From: Zantedeschia hybrid cultivar
Lineage: Eukaryota; Streptophyta; Magnoliopsida; Alismatales; Araceae
Reading direction: 5' to 3'
NCBI GenBank assembly: GCA_030544215.1
Contig: JARZZO010000002.1
Coordinates: 27,713,395-27,777,394 of the forward strand
DNA length: 64,000 nt
Positions 11,208 through 22,029 of the stretch are shown here, in pieces (position 1 is the stretch's first letter; each line of letters begins with the position of its first letter). The position numbers were made by a program, and so were the translations under genes. The notes under the pieces were generated by a model. It ran no database searches. It saw only the letters and a program-made list of their open reading frames with translations, and was not told the DNA's origin.

Positions 11208-11606
11208 ATGGAAGACGCCGGCGCTTCTTCCTCCTCTCCTTCCCCGGTCATGAGGCGGAGGGCGAGCTACCGGGCGCTGGGGTCCCTCTCCCCCGGATCC
11301 GCTGCCGTCGCCTTCTCGTGCGAGGCGCCGCGCGAGGAGGAGCCCCGCCACTTCCTCGACGCCTGCCACCTCTGCCGGAGGTCCCTGGGCTGCTCCCGCG
11401 ACGTATTCATGTACAGAGGGGACACGCCCTTCTGCAGCGAGGAGTGCCGTCAGGAGCAGATCGACCTCGACTTGGCCCGGGAGGACGAAGAGGCCGGGTA
11501 CTGGAGGAACAGGAGGCGGCACCACCGCGTCGGGGTCCCCGCCGGAGCGACGGTCCAAGTCCAGAGCGTGGCCGCCCCGGCCTCAGAGGCCGCCGTTGTC
11601 GGCTGA
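11208..11606 (+). CDS. FCS-like zinc finger (FLZ/DUF581) protein, FLZ1
   Basis: Single-exon ORF of 132 residues. The FLZ domain covers residues about 48-90: FLDACHLCRRSLGCSRDVFM followed by YRGDTPFCSEECRQEQIDLD. The four zinc ligands are Cys53, Cys56, Cys76 and Cys80 (C-x2-C...FCS-x2-C). FLZ proteins are plant-specific adaptors that bind SnRK1 kinase subunits and act in nutrient and stress signalling (family knowledge). The N-terminal Ser/Arg-rich tail and Ala-rich C-terminus have no known motif. The ATG at 11208 is chosen because it follows a TATA box and TC-rich leader and gives the usual spacing to the domain; an upstream in-frame ATG lies before the TATA box. Its neighbour FLZ2 is tail-to-tail at 12751. 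The coding sequence is strongly GC-rich. No damage is seen. Confidence 0.9.
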   Translation: MEDAGASSSSPSPVMRRRASYRALGSLSPGSAAVAFSCEAPREEEPRHFLDACHLCRRSLGCSRDVFMYRGDTPFCSEECRQEQIDLDLAREDEEAGYWRNRRRHHRVGVPAGATVQVQSVAAPASEAAVVG

Positions 11607-12654
11607 GGAAGACTAGTGGGATGCATCGATCGATCTCGCGCGCGAATCGAGCGAAAGGGGAATTCACCGATTCCGTGGGTGGAGCCGCTCCAATCAAGCG
11701 CCTCAGCATCAACAGGAGGAGCAGAGGAAAAATCTGATCCGATCGAGGGCCCTCGCCAATATAGTTTGGAGTATTAGCAAGCAAGCATGGGGGGATCTCT
11801 CGTCGCGGTGGCGTCCCTGAGCGCCGGTCCGAGCTCTTTGTAATAAGAAAATTTTCCTTTTTTTCTTCTTCTTCTTCGCTTTTTATTGAGATAGCAAGTT
11901 TCTTCACAAAAACCGAGAAAATTACATCTTCTCGACGTAGAAGAGCGGAACTGGCTGCTGGTGTGTTTAATATTTTTTTTTGAATTTTGTGGCCTCAATC
12001 CGAAGCTTAACTCTTTAGAAATGCATGGTAAATGGGGGTTTGTTTTCCGGGTTGTACTCAATAAGTTGGTAGGATAGAGGACTTTAAAATATATTATTAT
12101 TATTTTACAACTACAAAATAAAATACCAGGTGATTTTTATTCAAAATCTCGAAAAAAAAGGTGTAGATGTGTCAGTGACACGTTAGTAAACATAATTTTT
12201 TGTTTTTTGTAAGGGGATATAAGTAAACATGATATTTTTTAATTTAAAAAAATTCAAATTCACTGGTTTATAAAACTTCTTATTTTTGTTTTCAGTAATT
12301 TTATACTGAAAATTTAGAATAGTTAAAAAGTGTATCTTTTTTTTTGAGTGAGCTGATTCTGAAATAAAATAATTGACGTTTCAAATATACAAAAGATATT
12401 GTAAAATTACTACACTCCAAACGTCAAAAACGTCGTTTTACAGTCTTTTTACAACTTTTACAGTATTTTACAAGAGATCACCAAACAATTCCTAAGCCGG
12501 ACTAAAAGGTTTCAGGGGAAGGCAATGGATTCCTCCGCCGGCGAGCTTCTTCTCTACTTGCGCTGTTGGTCCTCGTCTACGCCCATAACCCTGCTTGCTT
12601 GGGCTTCGTCTTCAGTTGAGCTTATGGTCACGTCCATGCCTATCACCTGCTTGC
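11607..12654. other. Tail-to-tail intergenic region between FLZ1 and FLZ2
   Basis: It contains the FLZ1 3' UTR (with an aataag poly-A-like signal at 11842-11847) and AT-rich DNA. The end near 12420-12500 (repeated ttttacag, then ccaaacaattcc) looks like a degraded transposon terminus, but no pair was found. Confidence 0.45.
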
Positions 12655-12660
12655 TTTATT
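12655..12660 (-). terminator. Polyadenylation signal AATAAA of FLZ2
   Basis: Minus-strand aataaa lies 91 nt past the FLZ2 stop, inside a block (gaggcaataaagcaagcag on the minus strand) also found at the same relative place behind FLZ3 (46147-46152). Confidence 0.6.
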
Positions 12661-12750
12661 GCCTCATCAGAGAAGATGAACCACCCAACGTCATGCACAC
12701 TCGGGTTCCTACTCCTCGTGCGTCGTCGTCCCATCTTCTTTCTTCTGTGG

Positions 12751-13071
12751 TTAACTGAAGACGACGGCCTGGGTGGCCTGGAGGGGAAGGGCTGCAGCAG
12801 CCGCAGAGACGGGCCCGGAGGAAAGAGAAGCATGCGCCCGGCTGCTGCTCCTGCGGTAACCAGCCGCTTCTTCCTCCCGAGCCAAGTCGAGGTCGATCTG
12901 CTCCAGGCGGCACTCCTCGCTGCAGAAGGGAGTGTCTCCCCTGTACATGTATATGTCGCGGGAGCGACCGAGGGGCCTCCGGCAACGGCTGCAGGCGTCA
13001 AGGGAGTGGCGGCGCCGGGGAGCCGCCGCGGCTTCCTCGCAGAAGAACTCGACGCTTCTGTGACTCGCCAT
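12751..13071 (-). CDS. FCS-like zinc finger (FLZ/DUF581) protein, FLZ2
   Basis: Single-exon ORF of 106 residues. The FLZ domain spans residues about 23-64: SLDACSRCRRPLGRSRDIYM followed by YRGDTPFCSEECRLEQIDLD, with zinc ligands Cys27, Cys30, Cys50 and Cys54. It is much closer to FLZ3 than to FLZ1: both carry VEFFC(E/Q)EAAAAPRRR before the domain and RAHASLSSGP after it. The start ATG follows a TC-rich leader (13079-13096) and a TATA box at 13143-13150. A 221-bp hAT MITE lies 62 bp upstream of that TATA box and may affect expression. The family acts as SnRK1-interacting scaffolds. No frame damage is seen. Confidence 0.9.
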   Translation of the reverse strand: MASHRSVEFFCEEAAAAPRRRHSLDACSRCRRPLGRSRDIYMYRGDTPFCSEECRLEQIDLDLAREEEAAGYRRSSSRAHASLSSGPVSAAAAALPLQATQAVVFS

Positions 13072-13142
13072 GGCCTATTACTCTCTCTCTCTCTCGTCTT
13101 CGCTGTCCGTGTGAGGATGGATTGGGAAGGGTCGAGGTGCAG

Positions 13143-13150
13143 TTTATAAA
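13143..13150 (-). promoter_or_regulatory. Putative TATA box of FLZ2
   Basis: tttataaa (near-palindromic) lies 72-79 bp upstream of the FLZ2 start codon, with a TC-repeat leader between them. Confidence 0.55.
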
Positions 13151-13212
13151 GGTGAAGGCAGAGAGTATTCGAGTAAAAAGAGGGAGAGGGAGAGAGAGAG
13201 TGTGTTTCTGTG

Positions 13213-13433
13213 TAGGGCTGTGCATAATTCGATTTAAACCGAAAAATCTAATCAAATAGGTTAGGCTCAGTTCATTTTCATAAGGTTGTGAGAGTGAACT
13301 AAATCGAAAAATTGAATAAACGGAATAAATTGAAATATTTCGGTTCAGTTCAATTTTAAATGACGATTCGATTCGATTTAATTTGAACAAATTTCTTCTA
13401 AAATCGGACCTAATGGAATCATGCAAACCCCTA
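13213..13433. mobile_element. hAT-type MITE, 221 bp, in the FLZ2 promoter
   Basis: The ends are tagggctgtgcat and (reverse complement) taggggtttgcat, typical of hAT terminal inverted repeats. The exact 8-bp target-site duplication tttctgtg lies at 13205-13212 and 13434-13441. The interior is AT-rich with repeated aatcgattt/cggttcagtt-like motifs and no coding capacity. Confidence 0.85.
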
Positions 13434-13441
13434 TTTCTGTG

Positions 13442-16400
13442 TGTCCATGTTTCATTGGTAATTGGTAGCCTATGCGGATTGGCACACTGCGCCGGAGATC
13501 TTTAGTAAGTGTGTAAAGATTTGCTGCAGATCTTAGGTTAGATCTTCGGCAGTATCTATTACGTTATCAATTTAGAAAACTCTATTTTTTGGTGGCCTAG
13601 AAGTTTAATCATCAGTCAGATATCGAACCCCTGGTACATCATATGCATTCGGTTAGAAGACGTTTGTGTTCATATTGATTTAGAAAATATCCATTAATCT
13701 ACTTTGTACGCTAATAATGAGATTATTAGTTGCTTCCTCGGCCCTAATCTTCAGGACTTGCACACTAATAATCAGTCTACTAATTGGAATATAATTAAGT
13801 TACATTTGCATCCCTAATCTTTAGGACATCTCCAGGGAGGTCGTGGCAAATTCCAATTGGTGAATATAATTGGTTCAAAAGAACATGTTCCACGGAGAGG
13901 AGCGTAGGAGATTTGATTTGTTAATTTCAGGTGGCGAGCAAACCAATAGCACTTTTTTGTTTTGCTCGAAACCACCGGCAGTGGCTCCGAGCAAAACCAC
14001 AGACGAGTACCCAAGGGAAATGGGCCACCGGGGCTTGTGGGCTCGTGCGTAATTTGGTGCGCGGTAAGAGTATTGTAATCTTGTGTTTTAAAACTCTCAT
14101 AAAATTTGGTTTGTAGCAAGTTTAACACAAAAATTATAATGATAAAAAAATGATGCCACCCCAGTTGGCTCAACTTGAAAACCACGTGATGACACCAAAT
14201 TAAATGTTGGGAAAGTATTGAAACTTTTGTGACATTTTATATATTTCACAGCTGTTTAAGATGCAGCAGCACAGTCTCCCACTCATGTGCCTATGATTTA
14301 GTAATATTTATATATAATATCATTTCTTAGTGGGTTCGTATGACAGGTCTTGGTTTTAAAATTGTTATCGATGTTAATGTGAAAAATGAGCTGGTCTCCC
14401 CTTCAATAGAATCGTTAAGAAAAGCTGCTTAAAAAGAGGCCAAAAGTGGCCACCATCTTGCGTACGGCGTACCAGTGGATAGCCGCCAGTCGCCACCACG
14501 GACTTCAAACAACACTTCAATCAGCATCATCGTAACAGGGGATGTTATATTTCGAGACTTTAAAGCTACGAGAAATACCTTTCAAAAAAAATGTAAAGAG
14601 AAAATGCCTTTATTTATATTTATATTTTCAACTCTTATATATTATATGAAATACCTCCACAAACTTTCAAAGTACTGCAGTATACCCCTTCGTAAAAATG
14701 TCGAAAATTTCGATTGAATGAGTAAAAAGATTTCAAAATATTCTTACATGTGTACTCATGAATTCACTAAAATTTTATATATATGTCTTTGATTTTACTA
14801 AAATTTTGTATATATACCCCCTGACTTAAGCAGTATTTGTTAATGTCTGATACGATTCCGATGCGACGTATTTAAAGTGTAAGTTACAAGGTAAGAATCA
14901 CTTTAGCACGCAATGGAATACAATATTAATCTACTATTGTGCCAACAATAAGTTCATTACTAAGTTTATACTTTACAAATTTAGAATTGTCATTTGTCCC
15001 CGCGCGTGACGTGAATGAACACCTGCTCCCGCTCGAACAGGAGCACCCCAAGTTTGACCCTTGCGAGAGGCTTCTTTGCAGGCGATACTCCCTTACCCTG
15101 TACGTCATCTAACCATAGTTGCATAGTTTTAAATCCGAATCAATTAGTTAAGGTTCCTCTCCCCTTAGCCATTGGCTACCTGTTCAAAAAAGAATTGTCA
15201 TCCACACTACTTTAATGTGTGCAACAAGGAACATTCGCACATGGGAGAGGTATCAATGATATGTAACCCTTCTTCGCTCATGAATTCTCTCAATCAGTGG
15301 GCTAAGCACTCACAACTCATGAGATCTACCTAATCAAAAAGAAAACGGTTTTGTAACTCTCACAATTGACATCAGACATATAGTACAAATTTCAAGATGA
15401 ATGAATGACAAATTACTATGTGTTTGATGTCATTATCATTTGCAAATGATATATCATTTGCATTTGCCATTCAGTCACCTTGAATTTAAAATTTGTGTTA
15501 TGTGTTTGATGTCATTATCATTTGTATTTGCCATTCATTTACTTTGAAATTTGTGCTATGTGTCTGATGTCAAATGTGAGTGTTAAATGTGTGAGTTATA
15601 AAATTATTTTTTTAATCAAAACTAGTAATCAATAATGTATGTCATAAGAGTTAATTAGATACTTTTAAAGAAGCAATTAAGTTAGATGCTTTTTGACGCA
15701 GCCGAGTACCAATTGCCATGTAGATTCCCGAGTCGATCTGTTACCTGGACTCGGCCTGCACAGTCAACACCCAAGAAAGCCCCCTCTGATGCCAAATTAG
15801 TACAGAACACGTGGAACAATCTTAGTGGCTAGGAGTGGGGTAGCATAGTTGCCTCGTTTCACACAGCGCGCGGGGTGCCCTGGGCACCATCTAATTATGC
15901 CCTAGGCATGATCAGATGGGTATATTTAACCCGATGCCACAACATCCCTAAAAATTTGGATTCCAGGGTGAGCGATGGTAAATTTGATCGTAGAAGATTC
16001 TCCATGGATAATAATGATATATAGAGACAAAAGAGTTCTATAGTGCGAATGCTACAGTAGATACAGATAAATTGTACGTATTATTTTTATCTCTTTCACA
16101 TGTTTAAAAAAGTAAAAATTATGATTAGTTTTAAAATATTCAACTCTCTCTTGAAAATAATTTTTTATCTCTTTTGATTTAAATTTTATCGTTGGATCGG
16201 GGGACTTTCAAAATAAGTCGTCTAATTTTATATTTGTAAATTGGTGATGAGTATTAAAATTCAAAGGGACGGGAATAATTCTATGGACTAATCTAACGAT
16301 TTTTTTATTTTTTTTTCATAATATTTAAAAATCAAAATTTACATGCATCCGATAAACAGCTAAGTTCAAATTTTAAGATCGAACTATAATCGGACGGTCA

Positions 16401-16701
16401 AAATAAAGTGTTAGGAAATAGAAACAACTTTAAAGGACGTTATTGAATATTTAAAATTTTATAAATTTCTTTTATTTTTTTAATATGAGGATGAAGTTAA
16501 AACAGTATGTGACCATGATGCAGCAATTCACATATGCACTCATGAGATTATTTAAATTTCTATCTGCTAAAAACTCAAAAAACATATAATCTAATTAAGC
16601 TTTATCACAATTTTTAAACATGTGTTCTTTAAACCTCAGTCAAACAACAAAATTCATACTTACTAGACAAGGTGAACCTAACCACGTGGACGAAATCAAA
16701 G
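13442..16701. other. Intergenic, no gene recognised
   Basis: This is mostly AT-rich. A direct repeat of about 80 bp (tgtttgatgtcattatcatttg...) occurs near 15420-15480 and 15500-15545. A more GC-rich patch at 15690-15900 (gccgagtaccaattgccatg..., gactcggcctgcac) may be an LTR remnant, but no ends were recognised. Confidence 0.45.
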
Positions 16702-16706
16702 GAACC
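16702..16706. repeat. Target-site duplication GAACC, left copy
   Basis: gaacc immediately precedes LTR A. The same 5-mer follows LTR D at 40939-40943. Confidence 0.6.
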
Positions 16707-17655
16707 TGATGTAGACATGATCTATCACGACCGGATTCCGGAGCCGGAGCTGGAATCCGCAGAAGGGGATCCGGAGCTAGGCCGGATCGGTGTTTTGAGA
16801 GGCGGCCCGACGGGGATCCGGAAGACAAAGGATGCAGAGGCGAAGCCGGAGGTCCGAAGGCCGAGGGGTGCTCGGTCGGTGGCTGGCTTGCTCTGGGAAG
16901 TCAGGGCCGAGGCTCCTTCGGCGGACGAAGGGGCGGCGCGAGACCGAGTCTCCTCTGTCGCGGGGCAGCCGGCGCGCGGCGTCGAGACCAAGGAGAGGAG
17001 TCCGAGGTCGGCGGCCGAGACCGACTCGGGGAGGTCGGCGATGATTCGAACCGAGCCCCTGCAGGAGGGAAAGAAGAAGAAGAACCGGTCAGCAGGAGTC
17101 CCGGGCGTCAGCCCTGGGGAACCCCCTCCGACGGTCAAGTTAGCTTCTGAAGAAGATTCGATTCAGGAAGCAAGAAAGAGTAGCTATGAAGCTATTCGGA
17201 CAGAAGTCCTTTTAGGGGTTTCGGAAGCTTGGGGAGGCATCCGTTTTTCTCCACCACCCTCTTGCCTACAAATAGCAAGATACTTATAGCGGAGGATAGC
17301 GGATGGTTAACGGTGGCAGCCGGTATAGGACTAAAGGAGGCTTACTGACAAACCGCCATAGCGTCTGATCCGCCACCGGAGTGGGCCGGACTCGGCTACC
17401 GGGCCGAAGGGGGTTGGGCCGCTGATGGGCCGAAACCTGCCGGTCCCTGGGCTGCCGCGTTGCTCCCGGGCCGCAGGCTGGTGGGCCGCTGACGGGCTGA
17501 AGCCTGTTGGGCCGGGAGCTAGGGTGCCGCTTATGGGCCGAAGGCTACTGGGCCGCTGACGGGCCGAAGGCTCCCGGAGGGCCTGGTACTGCTGCTGTTG
17601 GGCTCAGTGGGGTTTGGGCCTGCTTCTATGGGCCGAATCGGATTCTGCCGCATCA
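16707..17655 (-). mobile_element. Ty3/gypsy LTR copy A (949 bp)
   Basis: Starts tgatgtag and ends gcatca on the plus strand, hence TG...CA with short inverted ends. It is followed inward by a polypurine tract on the minus strand (plus gccccccactc at 17660-17670), so the element is read on the minus strand and this is a 3' LTR. It shares diagnostic variants with LTR D (length 949 bp, ending ctgccgcatca, cccggagggcctggtactg) and not with B/C. Long frames inside it are not genes. Confidence 0.9.
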
Positions 17656-17985
17656 CATAGCCCCCCACTCTTGTCTTCCTCAGTTCTGAGATGGCGAGAG
17701 TATAGCCCGAAGCCTCCTCGGAGGAGTAATACGGTATATGTTTCGTTTGAAAACCTTTGCTTTGTAGAAAAAGCTGCTTTAGGTCGGCCGAGGGCTGTTG
17801 GCAAACAGCTTCGTCTGAGGCCGGGACCCTGTCGGAGATACCTTCGTCTCAGGCCGAGACTTGATGTACATATAGAAATGATCTCCGTTTGCTTAATTCA
17901 TGACATGTCTTTTGAGTAGATAGCCGAATGTCGATTATGTATGTGGCCGAAGCCATGCCGCTCCCGATCGGTATGGGTTACCTGC
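17656..17985 (-). mobile_element. Gypsy internal segment adjoining LTR A, truncated
   Basis: Same sequence as 20270-20599 and 36097-36427, beginning with the polypurine tract. It breaks off at 17985 just where the 120-bp array starts in the other copies, and joins the reductase gene 5' copy directly. Confidence 0.85.
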
Positions 17986-19321
17986 GGCCAAATAGATGTC
18001 CAGAACATCTTCATTCAGAAAGGAGGAAAGTCCATGGAGGCCGGCTCGCAAGTACGAAACGGACCATTCAGTTTAAGCTCATGCAACCAACGAGAAACAC
18101 TAACAAAAGTTCCTCTAAAATTTTGCCATGAGCTTAACAGTGAGGCAAGAGAGCCTCAAGTGCAGTAAGCCCATATGTTTCAAACACTAATACATCCGAG
18201 GGAAGCGAACTAACACGGACATAAAACCCTACCTCTGGCAACACCACAATAAACTAGACACTGAAGTTATTATGAAGCTCAGCGCAAGGAAGTAGCACTG
18301 AACCTACAAACAAACACGAAAATCCGACCTTGCAAGACTTGGTAACCTCACCGGCTGAGCTTAGCTCAGTTGGTACGGGGTAAAGGGTTAGGAAGGGATC
18401 ACCCAGGGTTCGAACCTGGGTGGGGTGTTTATTTCCAATTTATGTGAACTGTGTCCTACCACTATGGCTGGGACCTCTAAAAAAAGACTTGGTAACCTCT
18501 TATAGCAAGTTCTTGAACCAGTAAGATATATAACACATAAAAAAAATCTAAAGCACAAACAAACCATATAGAAACAAGAGAAAAAGGAAACGGCAACATC
18601 AGATGTTATCACATGATCAAAACAAGCCTCATTACCTTAAACCCAACCTTGTTCTGCCTCGCAGACGCATCACACCCCACCAGCACACCAAGGGAAGCCT
18701 GCAACAGTTTCCCCCATTCCGGATCAAACCATGGAAACTAACAAGCGCGATAACCAGATTTCTCTACGTATTGTTTCCAAAGAAAAAAACAAAAAAAAGC
18801 AAAACTTTCAGACAAATCCACACCTGAGCGACCAGAAACGAAGCCATGATAGGATCGAGGGGATCGAAACGCTGCGAAATGGTAGGGGCGATCTATTCGA
18901 GGGGCAGAATGCCCACCCTCCCCTTCCTTTTATGGGGTTCTGAGGGGTAGGAGGGGAGGGGCCTTTAAGAACGGGAAGGGCCGAGGAGGGCGAAGCGAAG
19001 ACTTCCCCGTGGTGCCCGTTCCGCTCCTGTTAAGCTCATTTCAGCAGCCGTCATGTGAAATTGCAAATTGCCCCCCATGGGTCTTTCTTTCTCAATTTCC
19101 GCTCCAATTGTCCGTGAACAATTGCGCACATGGGGAAGCTGGAAGACTGGCTTTGTTTGACCTAAGATTTTCATCAGCTTGACTTATTGCAAGCATAGAG
19201 TTGAAAAAGATAGAGTAAAGTTAGATTTTACTTTTTGAGTTAAAGTGATTCCTACTCATAGAGATAAATTCATTATTTTATCAAAAAAATAAACCTAAAC
19301 CAGTCTCTACCTCATGCAAGT
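17986..19321 (-). pseudogene. Partial duplicate of the ferredoxin-NADP reductase 5' end (promoter, exons 1-2, part of intron 2)
   Basis: This segment is nearly identical to 32465-33066 plus 34415-35148 of the reductase gene. It carries the start codon and exon 1 at 18824-18847, exon 2 at 18636-18698, and the SINE-containing part of intron 2. It stops at 17986 before exon 3, so it cannot encode the enzyme. It lacks the Dicer-like insertion present in the main gene. The splice sites and upstream promoter are kept, so transcription into the flanking gypsy sequence is possible (inference). Confidence 0.9.
18350..18484 (+). mobile_element. tRNA-derived SINE (copy in the duplicated 5' segment)
   Basis: Pol III box A (ttagctcagttgg, 18361 on) and box B (ggttcgaacct, 18407-18417) lie in a 135-bp body ending in a short A-run. 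A 15-bp target-site duplication agacttggtaacctc occurs at 18335-18349 and 18485-18499. It was inserted before the segmental duplication, since the other copy at 32827-32961 has the same flanks. Confidence 0.9.
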
Positions 19322-20269
19322 TGATGTAGACGGGATCTATCACGACCGGATTCCGGAGCCGGAGCTGGAATCCGCAGAAGGGGATCCGGAGCTAGGCCGG
19401 ATCGGTGTTTTGAGAGGCGGCCCGACGGGGATCCGGAAGACGAAGGATGCAGAGGCGAAGCCGGAGGTCCGATGGCCGAGGGGTGCTCGGTCGGTGGCTG
19501 GCTTGCTCTGGGAAGTCAGGGCCGAGGCACCTTCGGAGGACGAAGGGGCGGCGCGAGACCGAGTCTCCTCTGTCGCGGGGCAGCCGGCGCGCGGCGTTGA
19601 GACCAAGGAGAGGAGTCCGAGGTCGGCGGCCGAGACCGACTCGGGGAGGTCGGCGATGATTTGAACCGAGCCCCTGCAGGAGGGAAAGAAGAAGAAGAAC
19701 CAGTCAGCAGGAGTCCCGGGCGTCAGCCCTGGGGAACCCCCTCCGACGGTCAAGTTAGCTTCTGAAGAAGATTCGATTCAGGAAGCAAGAAAGAGTAGCT
19801 ATGAAGCTATTCGGACAGAAGTCCTTTTAGGGGTTTCGGAAGCTTGGGGAGGCATCCGTTTTTCCCACCACCTTCTTGGCTACAAATAGCAGGATACTTA
19901 TAGCGGAGGATAGCGGATGGTTAACGGTGGCAGCCGGTATAGGACTAAAGGAGGCTTACTGACAAACCGCCATAGCGTCTGATCCGCCACCGGAGTGGGC
20001 CGGACTCGGCTACCGGGCCGAAGGGGGTTGGGCCGCTGATGGGCCGAAACCTGCCGGTCCCTGGGCTGCCGCGTTGCTCCCGGGCCGCAGGCTGGTGGGC
20101 CGCTGACGGGCTGAAGCCTGTTTGGCCGGGAGCTAGGGTGCCGCTTATGGGCCGAAGGCTACTGGGCCGCTGACGGGCCGAAGGCCTCTTTAGGGCCTTG
20201 CACTGCTGCTGCTGGGCTGAACGGGGTTTGGGCTTGCTTTAATGGGCCGAATCAGATTCTGCCTCATCA
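19322..20269 (-). mobile_element. Ty3/gypsy LTR copy B (948 bp)
   Basis: TG...CA ends, same family as A. It carries variants shared with LTR C only (gacgggatct at the start, ctctttagggccttgc, ending ctgcctcatca). The left flank ctcatgcaagt is the same as that of LTR C because both sit upstream of a copy of the reductase promoter. Confidence 0.9.
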
Positions 20270-20599
20270 CATAGCCCCCCACTCTTGTCTTCCTCAGTTC
20301 TGAGATGGCGAGAGTATAGCCCGAAGCCTCCTCGGAGGAGTAATACGGTATATGCTTCGTTTGAAAATCTTTGCTTTGTAGAAAAAGCTGCTTTAGGTCG
20401 GCCGAGGGCTGTTGGCAAACAGCTTCGTCTGAGGCCGGGACCCTGTCGGAGATACCTTCGTCTCAGGCCGAGACTTGATGTACATATAGAAATGATCTCC
20501 GTTTGCTTGCTTCATGACATGTCTTTTGAGTAGATAGCCGAATGTCGATTATGTATGTGGCCGAAGCCATGCCGCTCCCGATCGGTATGGGTTACCTGC
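20270..20599 (-). mobile_element. Gypsy internal segment next to LTR B
   Basis: Polypurine tract followed by the conserved 330-bp 3' untranslated region of the element. It matches 36097-36427. It holds no gene. Confidence 0.85.
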
Positions 20600-21586
20600 G
20601 GGCTTAGAAGAACCATGCCGCTTCCCGATCGGTACGGGTTATTTGCGGACTTAAATATACTCGGCCGCTCCCCGATCCGGTATACGTGGCCGAAGCCACC
20701 CTCGGATCAGGTTACCCGCGGACTTAGAAGAACCAGGCCGCTTCCCGATCGGTACGGGTTATTTGCGGACTTAGAAGAACCAGGCCACTTCCCGATCGGT
20801 ACGGGTTATTTGCGGACTTAAATATACTCGGCCGCTCCCCGATCCAGTATACGTGGCCGAAGCCACCCTCGGATCAGGTTACCCGTGGATTTAGAAGAAC
20901 CAGGCCGCTTCCCGATCGGTACGGGTTATTTGCGGACTTAAATATACTCGGCCGGTCCCCGATCCAGTATACGTGGCCGAAGCCACCCTCGGATCAGGTT
21001 ACCGGCGGATTTAGAAGAACCAGGCCGCTTCCCGATCGGTACGGGTTATTTGCGGACTTAAATATACTCGGCCGCTCCCCGATCCAGTATACGTGGCCGA
21101 AGCCACCCTCGGATCAGGTTACCCGCGGATTTAGAAGAACCAGGCCGCTTCCCGATCGGTACGGGTTATTTGCGGACTTAAATATACTCGGCCGCTCCCC
21201 GATCCAGTATACGTGGCCGAAGCCACCCTCGGATCAGTTTACCCGCGGATTTAGAAGAACCAGGCCGCTTCCCGATCGGTACGGGTTATTTGCGGACTTA
21301 AATATACTCGGCCGCTCCTCGATCCAGTATACGTGGCCGAAGCCACCCTCGGATCAGGTTACCCGCGGATTTAGAAGAACCAGGCCGCTTCCCGATCGGT
21401 ACGGGTTATTTGCGGACTTAAATATACTCGGCCGCTCCCCGATCCAGTATACGTGGCCGAAGCCACCCTCAGATCAGGTTACCCGCGGATTTAGAAGAAC
21501 CAGGCCGCTTCCCGATCGGTACGGGTTATTTGCGGACTTAAATATACCCGGCCGCTCCCCGATCCGGTATACGTGGCCGAAGCCAC
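20600..21586. repeat. 120-bp tandem array in the gypsy 3' UTR (copy 1)
   Basis: About eight units of 120 bp, with one extra half-unit near 20778. Each contains aagaaccaggccgcttcccg, cggacttaaatatactcggc and gtggccgaagccaccctcgg. Its structure, including the half-unit, is the same as 36428-37413. Confidence 0.95.
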
Positions 21587-22029
21587 TCCCGGTATGGTTT
21601 ACACGGACTTAGAAAAAATCATGCCGTGTCCTGATCCGGATTACACGGCCGAAGCCATTCGTCGGATCGAAGGACTTACGGACTTTAAGAGGATCATGCC
21701 GCTCCCGGTACGGTTTGCATGGCCGAAGCCACTCCCGATACGGTTTGCACGGACTTAGAGAAAACCATGCCGTGTCCTGATCCGGATTACATGGCCGAAG
21801 CCATTCGTCGGATCGAAGGATTCACGGACTTTGAGAATATCATGCCGCTCCCGATACGGTTTGCATGGCCGAAGCCACTCCCGGTACGGTTTACACGGAC
21901 TTAGAGAGAATACCATGCCGCTCCCGATACGGTTTGCATGGCCGAGGCCACTCCCGGTACGGTTTACACGGACTTAGAGAGAATATCATGCCGCTCCCTA
22001 TACGGTTTGCATGGCCGAAGCCACTCCCG
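21587..22029. repeat. About 73-bp tandem array in the gypsy 3' UTR (copy 1, about six units)
   Basis: Units carry accatgccgctcccgatacg and catggccgaagccactcccg. The array is cut at 22029, where a copia element begins. The equivalent array near LTR C is about three times longer. Confidence 0.9.

Noticed and set aside
11407..11907. 166-residue minus-strand ORF over FLZ1, and similar mirrors over FLZ2 and FLZ3
   Set aside because: Shadow frames of GC-rich FLZ coding sequence, with no conserved motif.
12595..13149. 184-residue plus-strand ORF over FLZ2
   Set aside because: It is antisense to the clear FLZ domain and begins in the 3' flank. It has no homology that I recognise.
16672..17289. 205-residue ORF, and the 137-residue reverse frame repeated at 19340, 35167 and 40008
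   Set aside because: They recur in all four LTR copies, match no protein family, and are explained by GC-rich LTR sequence.
18350..18484. tRNA gene
   Set aside because: Boxes A and B are present, but no cloverleaf acceptor stem or anticodon arm fits, the body is 135 bp with an A tail, and it has target-site duplications. It is a SINE.
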